Origin: Actinomycetes bacterium
Lineage (GTDB): Bacteria; Actinomycetota; Thermoleophilia; Solirubrobacterales; 70-9
Direction of reading: 5' to 3'
Length of the DNA stretch: 17,515 nt
NCBI GenBank assembly: GCA_023434465.1
Contig: JAEYSQ010000190.1
Coordinates: forward strand, 1-17,515
The notes under the pieces are model-generated. The model was not told the origin of the DNA, made no database searches, and worked only from the letters and a program-made list of their open reading frames with translations. A program made the translations under genes and the position numbers. This document shows positions 1-6,934 of the stretch, one piece after another; position 1 is the stretch's first letter; each line of letters begins with the position of its first letter.

Positions 1-1700
1 ACGTCCTCGACGAACCGGTCGACGTCCATGCCGAGTTTGCCGGCGTACCCGATCAGGTCCTCGATGTCGAGGTCACCCTGGTGGTCGTAGAGCTCCACGT
101 GCATCTCCCAGAACTTGTCCTGCGCGGCGGCGGCTTCGGCCGCTTCGGCGGCAAGTTCCGCATGGGGGTGGACGTCGACCAGGGCCAAATGGCGGTACAC
201 GTAGACCATTTCGTCGCCCATGCGTTCCCGGAGCTCGCGGATCATGCCGGTCGCCCGGCCGCAGTACGGGCACTCGTAGTCGCCGTACTCGACCAGCTGG
301 TAGGGAGCATCGGGATCGCCGAGGTAATGATCTCGCTCGGGGTCGAAGGGTGCGTCGAGGAACCGGGGCAGACTGGCACTGGTTTCCCCCCGGAAGACCG
401 CCGCGAGCTTGAAGATGATCCAGGCGACGGTCACGGCGATGATCGAAGCGAGAAAGATGCCGAACACCGCGATGTCCTGGGTCTCGACGTCGTCAAATGC
501 GAGCCGGGCGATGAGCAGCGAAACCGTGAAACCGAGTCCGGAAAGAGCGGCGCCGCCCACCGTCTGGCCCTTGCCAATCCCGCGAGGGAGCTCGCCGATG
601 CCCATCTTGATCGACATCACGACCCCGACCGTGATTCCCACGCATTTGCCGACCACCAGGCCGAGCACGATGCCCCAGACCAGAGCCGACGTGATTGCCT
701 CGCTGAGGATGCCGCCACCTAGTTCCACCCCGGCGTTGGCCAGAGCGAAGAGCGGCACGATCAGGTAGCTGGTCAGAGGATGAAGCAGGGTCTGGAAGCG
801 TTCGTTTGGCGACACCGCCTGTTGCACGCTCTGGTTGGCCGACCGGGCCACCTCGGGGAGCGGTGATTGCCGGAAGGCCCGTGCCTTGCGGACCGCACGC
901 TCGACCTTCTTCGGTGGCGCCGGATAGGCGGCGACCAGTAGGCCGCCGATCATGCCGGCCAGGGTCGCGTGTACTCCGGACTCCATTGCCGCCAGCACGG
1001 CAACGAATCCGGCTGCGAGGTAGGCCCCGGAACGCCACACTCCCAGTCTCGGAAAAAGAGCGATCAGGGCGATCGCCGCGACGCTGATCGCGACCGCCGT
1101 GTAATTGATCGCCCCGGAGTAGAAGAGGCCGATTACCGAGATGGCGACGATGTCGTCGACGATCGCCAGGGTGAGCAGAAAGACCCGGAGCTGGGTCGGG
1201 AATTTGGGCCCGACGATCGCCAGGGCACCGAGCAGGAAGGCCGTGTCGGTGGCGATCACGATTCCCCAGCCGTGGGCGACCTCGGAGCCACCGTTGAGCA
1301 GCAGGAAGAGGGCGACCGGGAGCAACATCCCGCCGAAGCCGCCCATCACGGCCACGGCGACCCGTTTGCGATCGGTCAACTCGCCCATCTGAAGCTCGCG
1401 GCGCACTTCCATGCCGATCACGAAGAAGAAGAGCGCCATCAGTGCTTCGTCGATCCAGTAGCGGATCGTGTGGTCGAAGGAAAGGTCGCCGAGGGTGATC
1501 GTCAGCGAAGTTCCCCAGAAGCTCTCGTAGGTTTCCGAGAAGGGTGAGTTGGCCCAGACCAACGCCGCTACCGCGGCCAGCAGCAACAGCCCGGCGCTGC
1601 CGGACTCGGTCGCCAGAAACTGGCGCATCGGCTTGGCGACCTGGGCTGCTAGGTCTCGCCTGCTCTCGGTGGTTTCAGGGTCCTGTTCAGTCAGCGCCAC
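1..1700 (-). CDS. nhaA: NhaA Na+/H+ antiporter fused to a C-terminal thioredoxin/DsbA-like domain (3' end outside window)
   Basis: I translated this frame by hand from a GTG at 1700 and found about 566 codons without a stop, running off the left edge. Residues about 25-445 are an NhaA-type inner-membrane antiporter that exchanges Na+ for H+. They include ALMALFFFVIGMEVRREL, ATDTAFLLGALAIVG and LTLAIVDDIVAI; the adjacent Asp182-Asp183 match the ion-binding Asp pair of the family (D163/D164 in E. coli). After a short linker comes a thioredoxin-fold domain with VEYGDYECPYCGRA, so the redox pair is Cys477-Pro-Tyr-Cys480, then helices typical of DsbA-like proteins. NhaA-thioredoxin fusions are known in Actinobacteria; whether the redox domain regulates transport or is an independent oxidoreductase is not shown here. 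A TAG lies in frame five codons upstream, so GTG 1700 is the earliest usual start; Met25 is an alternative. The gene lies 175 bp downstream of purL. Confidence 0.93.
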   Translation of the reverse strand, partial: MALTEQDPETTESRRDLAAQVAKPMRQFLATESGSAGLLLLAAVAALVWANSPFSETYESFWGTSLTITLGDLSFDHTIRYWIDEALMALFFFVIGMEVRRELQMGELTDRKRVAVAVMGGFGGMLLPVALFLLLNGGSEVAHGWGIVIATDTAFLLGALAIVGPKFPTQLRVFLLTLAIVDDIVAISVIGLFYSGAINYTAVAISVAAIALIALFPRLGVWRSGAYLAAGFVAVLAAMESGVHATLAGMIGGLLVAAYPAPPKKVERAVRKARAFRQSPLPEVARSANQSVQQAVSPNERFQTLLHPLTSYLIVPLFALANAGVELGGGILSEAITSALVWGIVLGLVVGKCVGITVGVVMSIKMGIGELPRGIGKGQTVGGAALSGLGFTVSLLIARLAFDDVETQDIAVFGIFLASIIAVTVAWIIFKLAAVFRGETSASLPRFLDAPFDPERDHYLGDPDAPYQLVEYGDYECPYCGRATGMIRELRERMGDEMVYVYRHLALVDVHPHAELAAEAAEAAAAQDKFWEMHVELYDHQGDLDIEDLIGYAGKLGMDVDRFVED

Positions 1701-1709
1701 GTGCCAGAG

Positions 1710-1715
1710 AACCTA
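1710..1715 (-). promoter_or_regulatory. Possible -10 box (TAGGTT) of the nhaA fusion gene
   Basis: On the minus strand TAGGTT (TANNNT) ends 9 nt before the GTG start. Transcription would begin about 3 nt before the start codon, a nearly leaderless mRNA. No good -35 or Shine-Dalgarno sequence is visible, which fits that arrangement but does not prove it. Confidence 0.3.
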
Positions 1716-1787
1716 TCTGGTCAACCCCTTCGACCCGTGATCAAAACCAACCAAGCCAATCGAGCTTCCACGCGACAGGGGTAGTCC

Positions 1788-1813
1788 GAACCGCCACCCG
1801 GCAGAGCCGGTTC
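1788..1813. repeat. Small inverted repeat in the purL-nhaA gap
   Basis: GAACCG (1788-1793) and CGGTTC (1808-1813) are inverted, and within them CCGGC-AGA-GCCGG forms a competing short hairpin. The element lies in the 175-bp gap between purL and nhaA, which otherwise holds only the purL-proximal hairpin and the nhaA promoter candidate. No short ORF with coding character was seen there. Confidence 0.3.
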
Positions 1814-1850
1814 ATCCATCCCTGGTCTGGACCGGCGGGTTCGACTGGGA

Positions 1851-1870
1851 GGGCGGGTCGGACCCCGCCC
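1851..1870 (-). terminator. GC-rich hairpin just after purL
   Basis: GGGCGGG (1851-1857) pairs perfectly with CCCGCCC (1864-1870) around a 6-nt loop. It starts a few bases past tandem TAG stops that end purL (1876-1878 and 1873-1875). There is no U-tract after it, so it is either a GC-hairpin terminator of the kind common in high-GC Actinobacteria or only an mRNA 3'-end stabiliser. Confidence 0.5.
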
Positions 1871-1875
1871 GACTA

Positions 1876-4089
1876 CTAGTGAGTAAGCCCGGCCTGGTCT
1901 GACTCGATGCGGTCCTCGAGGGAGCCGAAAGCGGCTTCTGCCTCTTGGACCAGGATCTCGACCCGCTCTCCTTCGGCGGTGACGATCACCTCGTTGCCGG
2001 TGACTTCGCCGATCATTTCGACGTCGACTCCCAGGCCACCGAGCTTTTCCAGTTCGGCGGCCTCGCCGGCCAGGATGAAGCCGCCGGACCCTTCACCGAA
2101 GAGAGCATCTTCGGGCCCGCACTCGCGGCGGGCGATCAGGGGACGAAGATCCGCCTTGCAGCCCACGCCGGAGCTGATCGCAAGCTCCGCCAATGCGGTA
2201 GTGACCCCTCCGTCGGAGACGTCGGTGGCAGTGCGGATGGCGCCGGAGCGGACTGCCCCGCGGACCAGCTCGATCGCCGCCTTGACCGGTTCGATTTCAA
2301 ATTCGGGCAGGCCCTTGCCGAGCTGGCCGCGCTGCTTCTCGAGCTCCGATCCGGCCAGTGAAGGGTCGAAGGGTCCGACCAGGGCGATCGAGTCGCCGGC
2401 CTGCCAGTTTTCTCCGGCGACGTTCGCCGGGTCGGGCAGCTCTCCGACCATGCCGACCACGGGGGTCGGGTAGATCGGACCCTGCGGGGTCTCGTTGTAG
2501 AGCGAGACGTTTCCGCCGACGACCGGCGCTTCGAGCGCGCGGCAGGCTGCGGCCAGGCCATCGATGGCCCGGCCGAGTTGCCAGGCGACGCCCGGCTTTT
2601 CCGGATTGCCGAAGTTGAGGCAGTTGGTCACGCCGAGCGGTTCGGCCCCGACCGCCGCGAGATTGGCGGCGCACTCGAGCGTGGCTTCGATCGTGCCCCG
2701 GAAAGGGTCGCAGGCCACCCGGCGCCCGTTGCCGTCGATCGCTACGGCGATCGCCCGGTTCGATTCCGGGATGTTCAGCACCGCGGCATCGGCTGTGCCG
2801 GCCCGGTGAACGGTGCGTGAACCGACGATCGAGTCGTACTGGTCGAAGGCCCAGCGCTTCGAAGCGATCGAAGGCGACGCCAGGAGGCTGAGGGCAATGT
2901 CGCTCGGAGCGGCGTCGGGTTCGATCGACTCCCGGTTCGGGTAGTTCCACTCGCCCGGCTCTTCCGGATCGAGGTCGTAGAGCGGGCAGCCGTCGACCAG
3001 GTCATCGACCCGGATCTCGCCGACTGTCTCGCCGTGCTTGAGGATCCGGAAGTTACCGTTGTCGGTGACTTCGCCGATCACTGCGGAGGCGGTCTGCCAC
3101 TTGGTGCAGAGGGCCAGGACTTCGTCGACCTTGCCCGGTTCGACCACCGCCAGCATCCGCTCCTGCGATTCCGAGACCATGATCTCGAACGGCTCCATGT
3201 CCGCTTCGCGGAGCGGCACCAGTCCGACATCGATGTCGATGCCGGTGCTTCCAGCCGAAGCCATCTCACCGGCCGACGAGGTGAGTCCGGCGGCACCCAG
3301 ATCCTGAAGTGAGACCAGTAGCTCTCCGGCCAGGAGTTCCTGGCAGCACTCGAGCAGCTTCGATTCTTCGAACGGGTCACCGATCTGCACGGTCGGACGC
3401 TTGGCGTCGTCGCCCTCGTCGAGTTCAGCCGAAGCGAGCACCGAAGCGCCACCGATGCCGTCGCGGCCGGTCAGCGAGCCGAAGAGAACGATCTTGTTGC
3501 CGGTCCCGGCAGCGGCCGCGCGGACCATCTCGTCGGTGCGGGCGATCCCGACGCACATCGCGTTGACCAGGGGGTTCTGTTCGTAGGGCGGTTCGAAGTA
3601 GATCTCGCCGCCAACCGTCGGGATCCCCATCGAGTTGCCGTAGTGACCGATCCCCCGAACCACGCCGTCGACCAGGTAATGGGTGCGTTCGGTGTCGGGC
3701 TCGCCGAAGCGAAGCGAGTCGAGGAGAGCGATCGGCCGGGCGCCGAGGGCGATCACGTCTCTGAGGATCCCGCCGACCCCGGTCGCGGCCCCCTGGAACG
3801 GTTCGACCGCGGAAGGATGGTTGTGGGACTCGACCTTGAAGGCGATCGAGTAGCCGTTGCCGATGTCGACCGCGCCGGCGTTCTCGCCCGGGCCCATGAC
3901 GACGCGGGGGCCCTCGGTTGGCAGGGTCTTCAGCAGCTTGCGCGAGTGCTTGTAGGCGCAGTGCTCGGACCAGAGCAGCGAGAACATCGCCAGCTCGACC
4001 CCGTTGGGCTCGCGCCCCATCTTCTCGCAGATCAGCTCGAACTCGCGGTCGGTCAGACCGAGCTCACGGTGGGGGCTCTGTTCGCTCAT
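1876..4089 (-). CDS. purL: Phosphoribosylformylglycinamidine synthase subunit PurL (small type)
   Basis: This 737-residue protein is the synthetase subunit of FGAM synthase. It converts FGAR to FGAM in de novo purine synthesis using ATP and ammonia delivered by PurQ. The length and the separate purQ and purS genes identify the Bacillus-type three-subunit enzyme rather than the large single-chain form. Visible signatures are SLLWSEHCAYKHSR (residues 38-50), the MGPGENAGAVDIG stretch, and KVESHNHPSAVEPFQGAATG (85-104), which forms part of the ATP/Mg site. Later come LQDLGAAGLTSS and a second AIRS-like half with GVTNCLNFGNPEKP and VVGGNVSLYNE. The ATG at 4089 overlaps the purQ stop in an ATGA, so the two are translationally coupled. 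The gene ends with tandem TAG stops followed by a GC hairpin. Confidence 0.98.
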   Translation of the reverse strand: MSEQSPHRELGLTDREFELICEKMGREPNGVELAMFSLLWSEHCAYKHSRKLLKTLPTEGPRVVMGPGENAGAVDIGNGYSIAFKVESHNHPSAVEPFQGAATGVGGILRDVIALGARPIALLDSLRFGEPDTERTHYLVDGVVRGIGHYGNSMGIPTVGGEIYFEPPYEQNPLVNAMCVGIARTDEMVRAAAAGTGNKIVLFGSLTGRDGIGGASVLASAELDEGDDAKRPTVQIGDPFEESKLLECCQELLAGELLVSLQDLGAAGLTSSAGEMASAGSTGIDIDVGLVPLREADMEPFEIMVSESQERMLAVVEPGKVDEVLALCTKWQTASAVIGEVTDNGNFRILKHGETVGEIRVDDLVDGCPLYDLDPEEPGEWNYPNRESIEPDAAPSDIALSLLASPSIASKRWAFDQYDSIVGSRTVHRAGTADAAVLNIPESNRAIAVAIDGNGRRVACDPFRGTIEATLECAANLAAVGAEPLGVTNCLNFGNPEKPGVAWQLGRAIDGLAAACRALEAPVVGGNVSLYNETPQGPIYPTPVVGMVGELPDPANVAGENWQAGDSIALVGPFDPSLAGSELEKQRGQLGKGLPEFEIEPVKAAIELVRGAVRSGAIRTATDVSDGGVTTALAELAISSGVGCKADLRPLIARRECGPEDALFGEGSGGFILAGEAAELEKLGGLGVDVEMIGEVTGNEVIVTAEGERVEILVQEAEAAFGSLEDRIESDQAGLTH

Positions 4090-4838
4090 GCGGCCGCCCC
4101 GGCGATCGCCGGACCGCGGAAAAGGGAAAGTCCGTCGGTCGAGCCGCTGAAAGCTTCGACCGCATGTTCGGGATGCGGCATCAGACCGAGCACGTTGCCG
4201 GCCTCGTTGGTGATTCCGGCGATGTCGTTGAGCGACCCGTTCGCGTTGTGGTCCTGGCTGTAGCGGAACGCGACCTGGGCGTTCGCTTCGATCTCTTCCA
4301 GCATCTCCGGCGGCGCAAAGAAGCGCCCGGACTGGTGCTTGACCGGAATCGAAATCGTCTGGCCGGATTCGAGCTCGGCGAGGAAGGGCGAGTCGGCCTT
4401 GTCAACGATCAGGTCCCCCTGCCGGCAGATGAACCGGGTCCGCTCGTTGGTCAATAGCGCCCCGGGCAGCAACCCGGATTCGCAGAGCACCTGAAAACCG
4501 TTGCATATCCCCAGGACCGGGCCGCCGTTCGCGGCAAACTCAGCCACCGCAGTCATCGCCGGTGAGAACCGAGCGATCGCACCCGCCCGCAGGTAATCCC
4601 CATAGGAGAAACCACCAGGAACCACGATCCCCTCCAACCCCGAAAGGTCGGTTTCCTCATGCCAAACCAACCTTGACGCAGGAGCGGATTGGGAGGTGGC
4701 CCCGACGACGTTTCGGGCCGAGGATGGGGTACCTCCCAATCCGCTCCCTCCTCCAAGGCTTGCCTCGGCGATCAGGCAGGCGTTGAGCGCGTCGCGTTCG
4801 TCACAGGAACCGGGGAACTGCAGCACACCCCAGATCAT
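4086..4838 (-). CDS. purQ: FGAM synthase glutaminase subunit PurQ with an internal insertion
   Basis: This is the class I glutamine amidotransferase subunit that releases ammonia from glutamine for PurL. The chosen start, ATG 4838, gives MIWGVLQFPGSCDERDALNA and overlaps the purS stop as ATGA; a longer reading from 4898 would only add purS-overlapping sequence. The nucleophile is Cys112 in GPVLGICNGFQ, with His222 and Glu224 in LMPHPEH completing the triad. IVVPGGFSYGDYLRAG (71-86) is the usual oxyanion-side motif. The protein has 250 residues against a usual 220-230. The excess is a Gly/Ser/Ala-rich stretch at about residues 27-55, between the N-terminal strand/helix and RLVWHEETDLSG. That stretch is encoded by a perfect inverted repeat. 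All catalytic residues lie downstream and are intact, so the enzyme is probably functional. Confidence 0.96.
   Translation of the reverse strand: MIWGVLQFPGSCDERDALNACLIAEASLGGGSGLGGTPSSARNVVGATSQSAPASRLVWHEETDLSGLEGIVVPGGFSYGDYLRAGAIARFSPAMTAVAEFAANGGPVLGICNGFQVLCESGLLPGALLTNERTRFICRQGDLIVDKADSPFLAELESGQTISIPVKHQSGRFFAPPEMLEEIEANAQVAFRYSQDHNANGSLNDIAGITNEAGNVLGLMPHPEHAVEAFSGSTDGLSLFRGPAIAGAAA
4681..4747. repeat. Palindromic element inside purQ (17-bp perfect inverted repeat, 33-nt loop)
   Basis: GGAGCGGATTGGGAGGT (4681-4697) is exactly inverted as ACCTCCCAATCCGCTCC (4731-4747). The 33-nt loop itself has an imperfect GGCC...GGGCC stem (4698-4719). Read on the purQ strand the element stays open and encodes roughly residues 31-53, which coincides with the extra segment absent from the usual PurQ architecture. 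The flanks carry similar CAAG(CC/G)TTGG strings, possibly a decayed target duplication, but this is weak. No second copy was found in this window. Confidence 0.8.
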
Positions 4839-5065
4839 TCGCCGATGGTCTCGATCTCGTAGTCCTCGATCAACGGGTTGGCGAGCAACTTCTCGCAAAG
4901 CTCCTCGAGCCGGTCATCGGTCTCTGCCTGCAGTTCGACGATACGGCCGATCCGGACCTGCTCGATCCCTTCGAATCCGAGTGCCGGCAGGGCGCCTTCG
5001 ACGGCTTTGCCCTGCGCGTCGAGGATGCCTTCCTTGGGCCGGATCAGTACGCGAGCCTGAATCAA
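4835..5065 (-). CDS. purS: FGAM synthase small subunit PurS
   Basis: This 76-residue protein matches PurS, the small scaffold that bridges PurQ and PurL in the FGAM synthase complex. Visible features are the N-terminal strand MIQARVLIRPKEGILDAQGK, the GFEGIEQVRIGRIVEL core and the C-terminal LLANPLIEDYEIE. Length and pattern are typical. The start codon is TTG (5065), embedded in a TTGA overlap with the purC stop (5062-5064); the 3' end overlaps purQ as ATGA. The uncommon start in an overlap suggests translation by reinitiation and perhaps tuned stoichiometry with PurC and PurQ. Confidence 0.95.
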   Translation of the reverse strand: MIQARVLIRPKEGILDAQGKAVEGALPALGFEGIEQVRIGRIVELQAETDDRLEELCEKLLANPLIEDYEIETIGE

Positions 5066-5913
5066 AGCTCGCTCCCGGTGATCCGTTCGTAGGCTTCGCG
5101 GTACTTGGCCTGGGTCTGGGCGACCACGTCCTCCGGCAATTCCGGCGCGGGCGGGTTGTGGTCCCAGCCGGCCGCGTTGGCCCAGTCGCGAACGAACTGC
5201 TTGTCGAACGATGGCTGGGTCTTGCCGGGCTCGTACAGGTCGGCCGGCCAGTAGCGCGATGAGTCGGGGGTGAGGACCTCGTCGGCGAGCACGATTTCGG
5301 CCCCGGCGTAGCTACCGAACTCGAACTTCGTGTCGGCGAGAATGATCCCCTTCTCGGCCGCGTGGGCGGCGCCGTACTCGTAGATCTCGATCGAGATCCG
5401 GCGCAGTTCCTCCATCAGGTGCCGGTCACCGACGATCTCGGTGGCCCGGTCGAAGTCGACGTTCTCGTCGTGGTCGCCAAGTTCGGCCTTGGTCGCCGGG
5501 GTGAAGATCGGCCGGGGCAGCTTGTCGGATTCCTTGAGTCCTTCGGGCAGGCCGACCCCGCAAACGGAGCCGGTCTGCTGGTACTCCTTCCAGCCGGAGC
5601 CGGAGAGGTAGCCGCGGACCACACACTCGACCGGGTACATCTCGAGCTTGCGCACCCGAACCGCCCGGCCGGCGACCTCCTCGGGAACGTCATTGGAGAT
5701 GAAGTGATTCGGCACGATGTCGGTGGTGTTCTGGAACCAGAAGTTCGACATCTGGGTCAGAACCTTCCCCTTGTCGGGGATCGCGGTCGGCATGATCACG
5801 TCATAGATCGAGATGCGATCGGAGGCGACCAGCAGCAGGTCATCCTCGATCTCGTAGATCTCGCGGACCTTGCCGGAATTGACGAGCTTGAGGTCTTCAA
5901 TCGAGGGACTCAT
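5062..5913 (-). CDS. purC: Phosphoribosylaminoimidazole-succinocarboxamide synthase (SAICAR synthetase)
   Basis: PurC condenses CAIR with aspartate and ATP to give SAICAR. The 283-residue reading starts at ATG 5913 (MSPSIEDLKLVNSGKVREIY). A further 48 in-frame codons upstream would run across the divergent promoter and have no family resemblance. Motifs include SGKVREIY (13-20), LLLVASDRISIYDVIMP (26-42), VECVVRGYLSGSGWKEY (95-111), IFTPATKAELGDHDENV (136-152) and the late ILADTKFEFG. The length fits the longer, yeast Ade1-like version rather than the roughly 240-residue version of many bacteria. It is first in the purC-purS-purQ-purL operon and overlaps purS by 4 bp. Confidence 0.97.
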   Translation of the reverse strand: MSPSIEDLKLVNSGKVREIYEIEDDLLLVASDRISIYDVIMPTAIPDKGKVLTQMSNFWFQNTTDIVPNHFISNDVPEEVAGRAVRVRKLEMYPVECVVRGYLSGSGWKEYQQTGSVCGVGLPEGLKESDKLPRPIFTPATKAELGDHDENVDFDRATEIVGDRHLMEELRRISIEIYEYGAAHAAEKGIILADTKFEFGSYAGAEIVLADEVLTPDSSRYWPADLYEPGKTQPSFDKQFVRDWANAAGWDHNPPAPELPEDVVAQTQAKYREAYERITGSEL

Positions 5914-5921
5914 TGGAACCG

Positions 5922-5927
5922 ACTTTA
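5922..5927 (-). promoter_or_regulatory. Candidate -10 box (TAAAGT) of the purCSQL operon
   Basis: On the minus strand TAAAGT matches TANNNT and ends 8 nt before the purC ATG (5913), so the mRNA would be leaderless or have a leader of 1-2 nt. No Shine-Dalgarno sequence is seen before purC. The 59-bp gap with the divergent gene leaves little room for a long leader or riboswitch; no purine riboswitch-like structure is visible. Confidence 0.4.
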
Positions 5928-5960
5928 CAAGGCATCCGAGTCGGGGAAGCGCACGGGCGC

Positions 5961-5966
5961 TAGGGT
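5961..5966 (+). promoter_or_regulatory. Candidate -10 box TAGGGT of the beta-propeller gene, leaderless
   Basis: CTAGGGTC contains TAGGGT exactly 6 nt before the ATG at 5973, so transcription should begin at or next to the A of the start codon. The same 8-mer with the same 6-nt spacing precedes the next gene. No clear -35 and no ribosome binding site are seen. Confidence 0.5.
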
Positions 5967-5972
5967 CCGTCC

Positions 5973-6902
5973 ATGCGCAAGTGTCTCCTCTTCCTGACCT
6001 CGGCTCTTTTCCTCGGTGGTGTTGCCGCTTCCCCTGCAGATGCGGCCTTGCCGACATGTGAAGGACCGGTCAAGCAGAAAGTCCTCTATTCGGGGCAGGG
6101 AGTCCTCGAATCTGTTGTGGTTGGAGGCGGCGGCACCATCTACGTGTCCGGCCAGGTGGATTCGGAAACGGCTGGTCTCTGGGCCTACTCGAAGAACGGT
6201 CCGGCGCAGGACACGATCACCACCGCGGGCCCCGGACCAGGCGGTCTGGCCTGGGACCGCAAGCGCCTCCTGTGGGGCAGCGGGAACACCATCGCCAACG
6301 GACAGACCGGAGATTCAGACCCGAAGTCGAAGCTGCTGAGCGTTCGGGTCAAGACCGGGAAGTACACGACTGTGTCAGACCAGCTCGGAATGGCCAACGG
6401 CGTCGCACGAGCAGCAGACGGAACGATCTACGCGACCAACGACTTTGGCTTCAAGGTTGACCGGGTCCGCAACGGCAACACCCGTAACGGCTGGACATCG
6501 GTGGAATCCGGCAACGGCATAGTCGTCGGCAAGAACCAGAAGTACGTTTACATCGCGCAGACCTTCGTCACGCCTTCGAGGATCGCCAAGGTTTCGGTCG
6601 AGGATCCGGACAAGGTGTGGACCTTTTTCTCGAATCCGGACGGGACCAACGTGATTCTCGACGGGATGGCCCGCGACGCCCGCAACAACCTTTACGTGGC
6701 AGTCCTCGCCAGGGGGGAAGTCTGGAAGGTCACCCCGGACAAGCGGGCCTGTGTACTGGCAAGTGGCCTGCTCAGTCCCTCGTCGGTGGCGATCAGTTTC
6801 GCGAGGAAGGGATACAAGGCGGGAAATCTCTACGCGGTCGGTTTCGGTGGAGAGATCGTCCAGGTGTCCGGTGCGACCGAGGCGACGGTACCCGCCTCCT
6901 GA
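5973..6902 (+). CDS. Secreted SMP-30/gluconolactonase-like beta-propeller protein
   Basis: The 309-residue product begins with a signal peptide: MRKCLLF, a hydrophobic core to about residue 19, and an ASPADA-A cleavage-like site near residue 24. The mature part has beta-propeller blades of the SMP-30/gluconolaconase type: GTIYVSGQVD, GVARAADGTIYATNDFG (143-159), YVYIAQTF, and ILDGMARDARNNLYVAVLARG (from 228), then GNLYAVGFGGEI. Residues placed like the SMP-30 metal ligands can be seen (Glu46, Asn142 or Asn156, Asp230), but metal binding and lactonase activity are not established. It may instead be a non-enzymatic extracellular propeller. Cys29 and Cys260 could form a disulfide. The gene is divergent from purC and followed after 32 bp by another secreted-protein gene with a matching promoter. 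Confidence 0.75.
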   Translation: MRKCLLFLTSALFLGGVAASPADAALPTCEGPVKQKVLYSGQGVLESVVVGGGGTIYVSGQVDSETAGLWAYSKNGPAQDTITTAGPGPGGLAWDRKRLLWGSGNTIANGQTGDSDPKSKLLSVRVKTGKYTTVSDQLGMANGVARAADGTIYATNDFGFKVDRVRNGNTRNGWTSVESGNGIVVGKNQKYVYIAQTFVTPSRIAKVSVEDPDKVWTFFSNPDGTNVILDGMARDARNNLYVAVLARGEVWKVTPDKRACVLASGLLSPSSVAISFARKGYKAGNLYAVGFGGEIVQVSGATEATVPAS

Positions 6903-6922
6903 TCTGGCGCCGGGCTCTGCCC

Positions 6923-6928
6923 TAGGGT
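6923..6928 (+). promoter_or_regulatory. Candidate -10 box TAGGGT of the pentapeptide-repeat gene, leaderless
   Basis: CTAGGGTC recurs in the 32-bp gap before the second secreted-protein gene, with TAGGGT again ending exactly 6 nt before the ATG (6935). This suggests its own leaderless transcript even though it directly follows the propeller gene on the same strand. Confidence 0.5.
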
Positions 6929-6934
6929 CAGGCG

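Noticed and set aside
81..1547. Plus-strand open frames of 213 and 192 codons at the left end
   Set aside because: They are opposite the NhaA-thioredoxin fusion, which translates cleanly with family motifs along its entire visible length.
4839..4898. Extended N-terminus of purQ
   Set aside because: The additional residues are encoded over purS and do not match PurQ; ATG 4838 in the ATGA overlap gives the canonical start.
5914..5972. Purine riboswitch upstream of purC
   Set aside because: The 59-bp divergent gap is too short and shows no three-way-junction pattern; the -10 box lies within 8 nt of the start codon.
5914..6057. Extended N-terminus of purC and a long leader
   Set aside because: The additional 48 codons cross the divergent promoter and the start of the secreted propeller gene and resemble no part of PurC.
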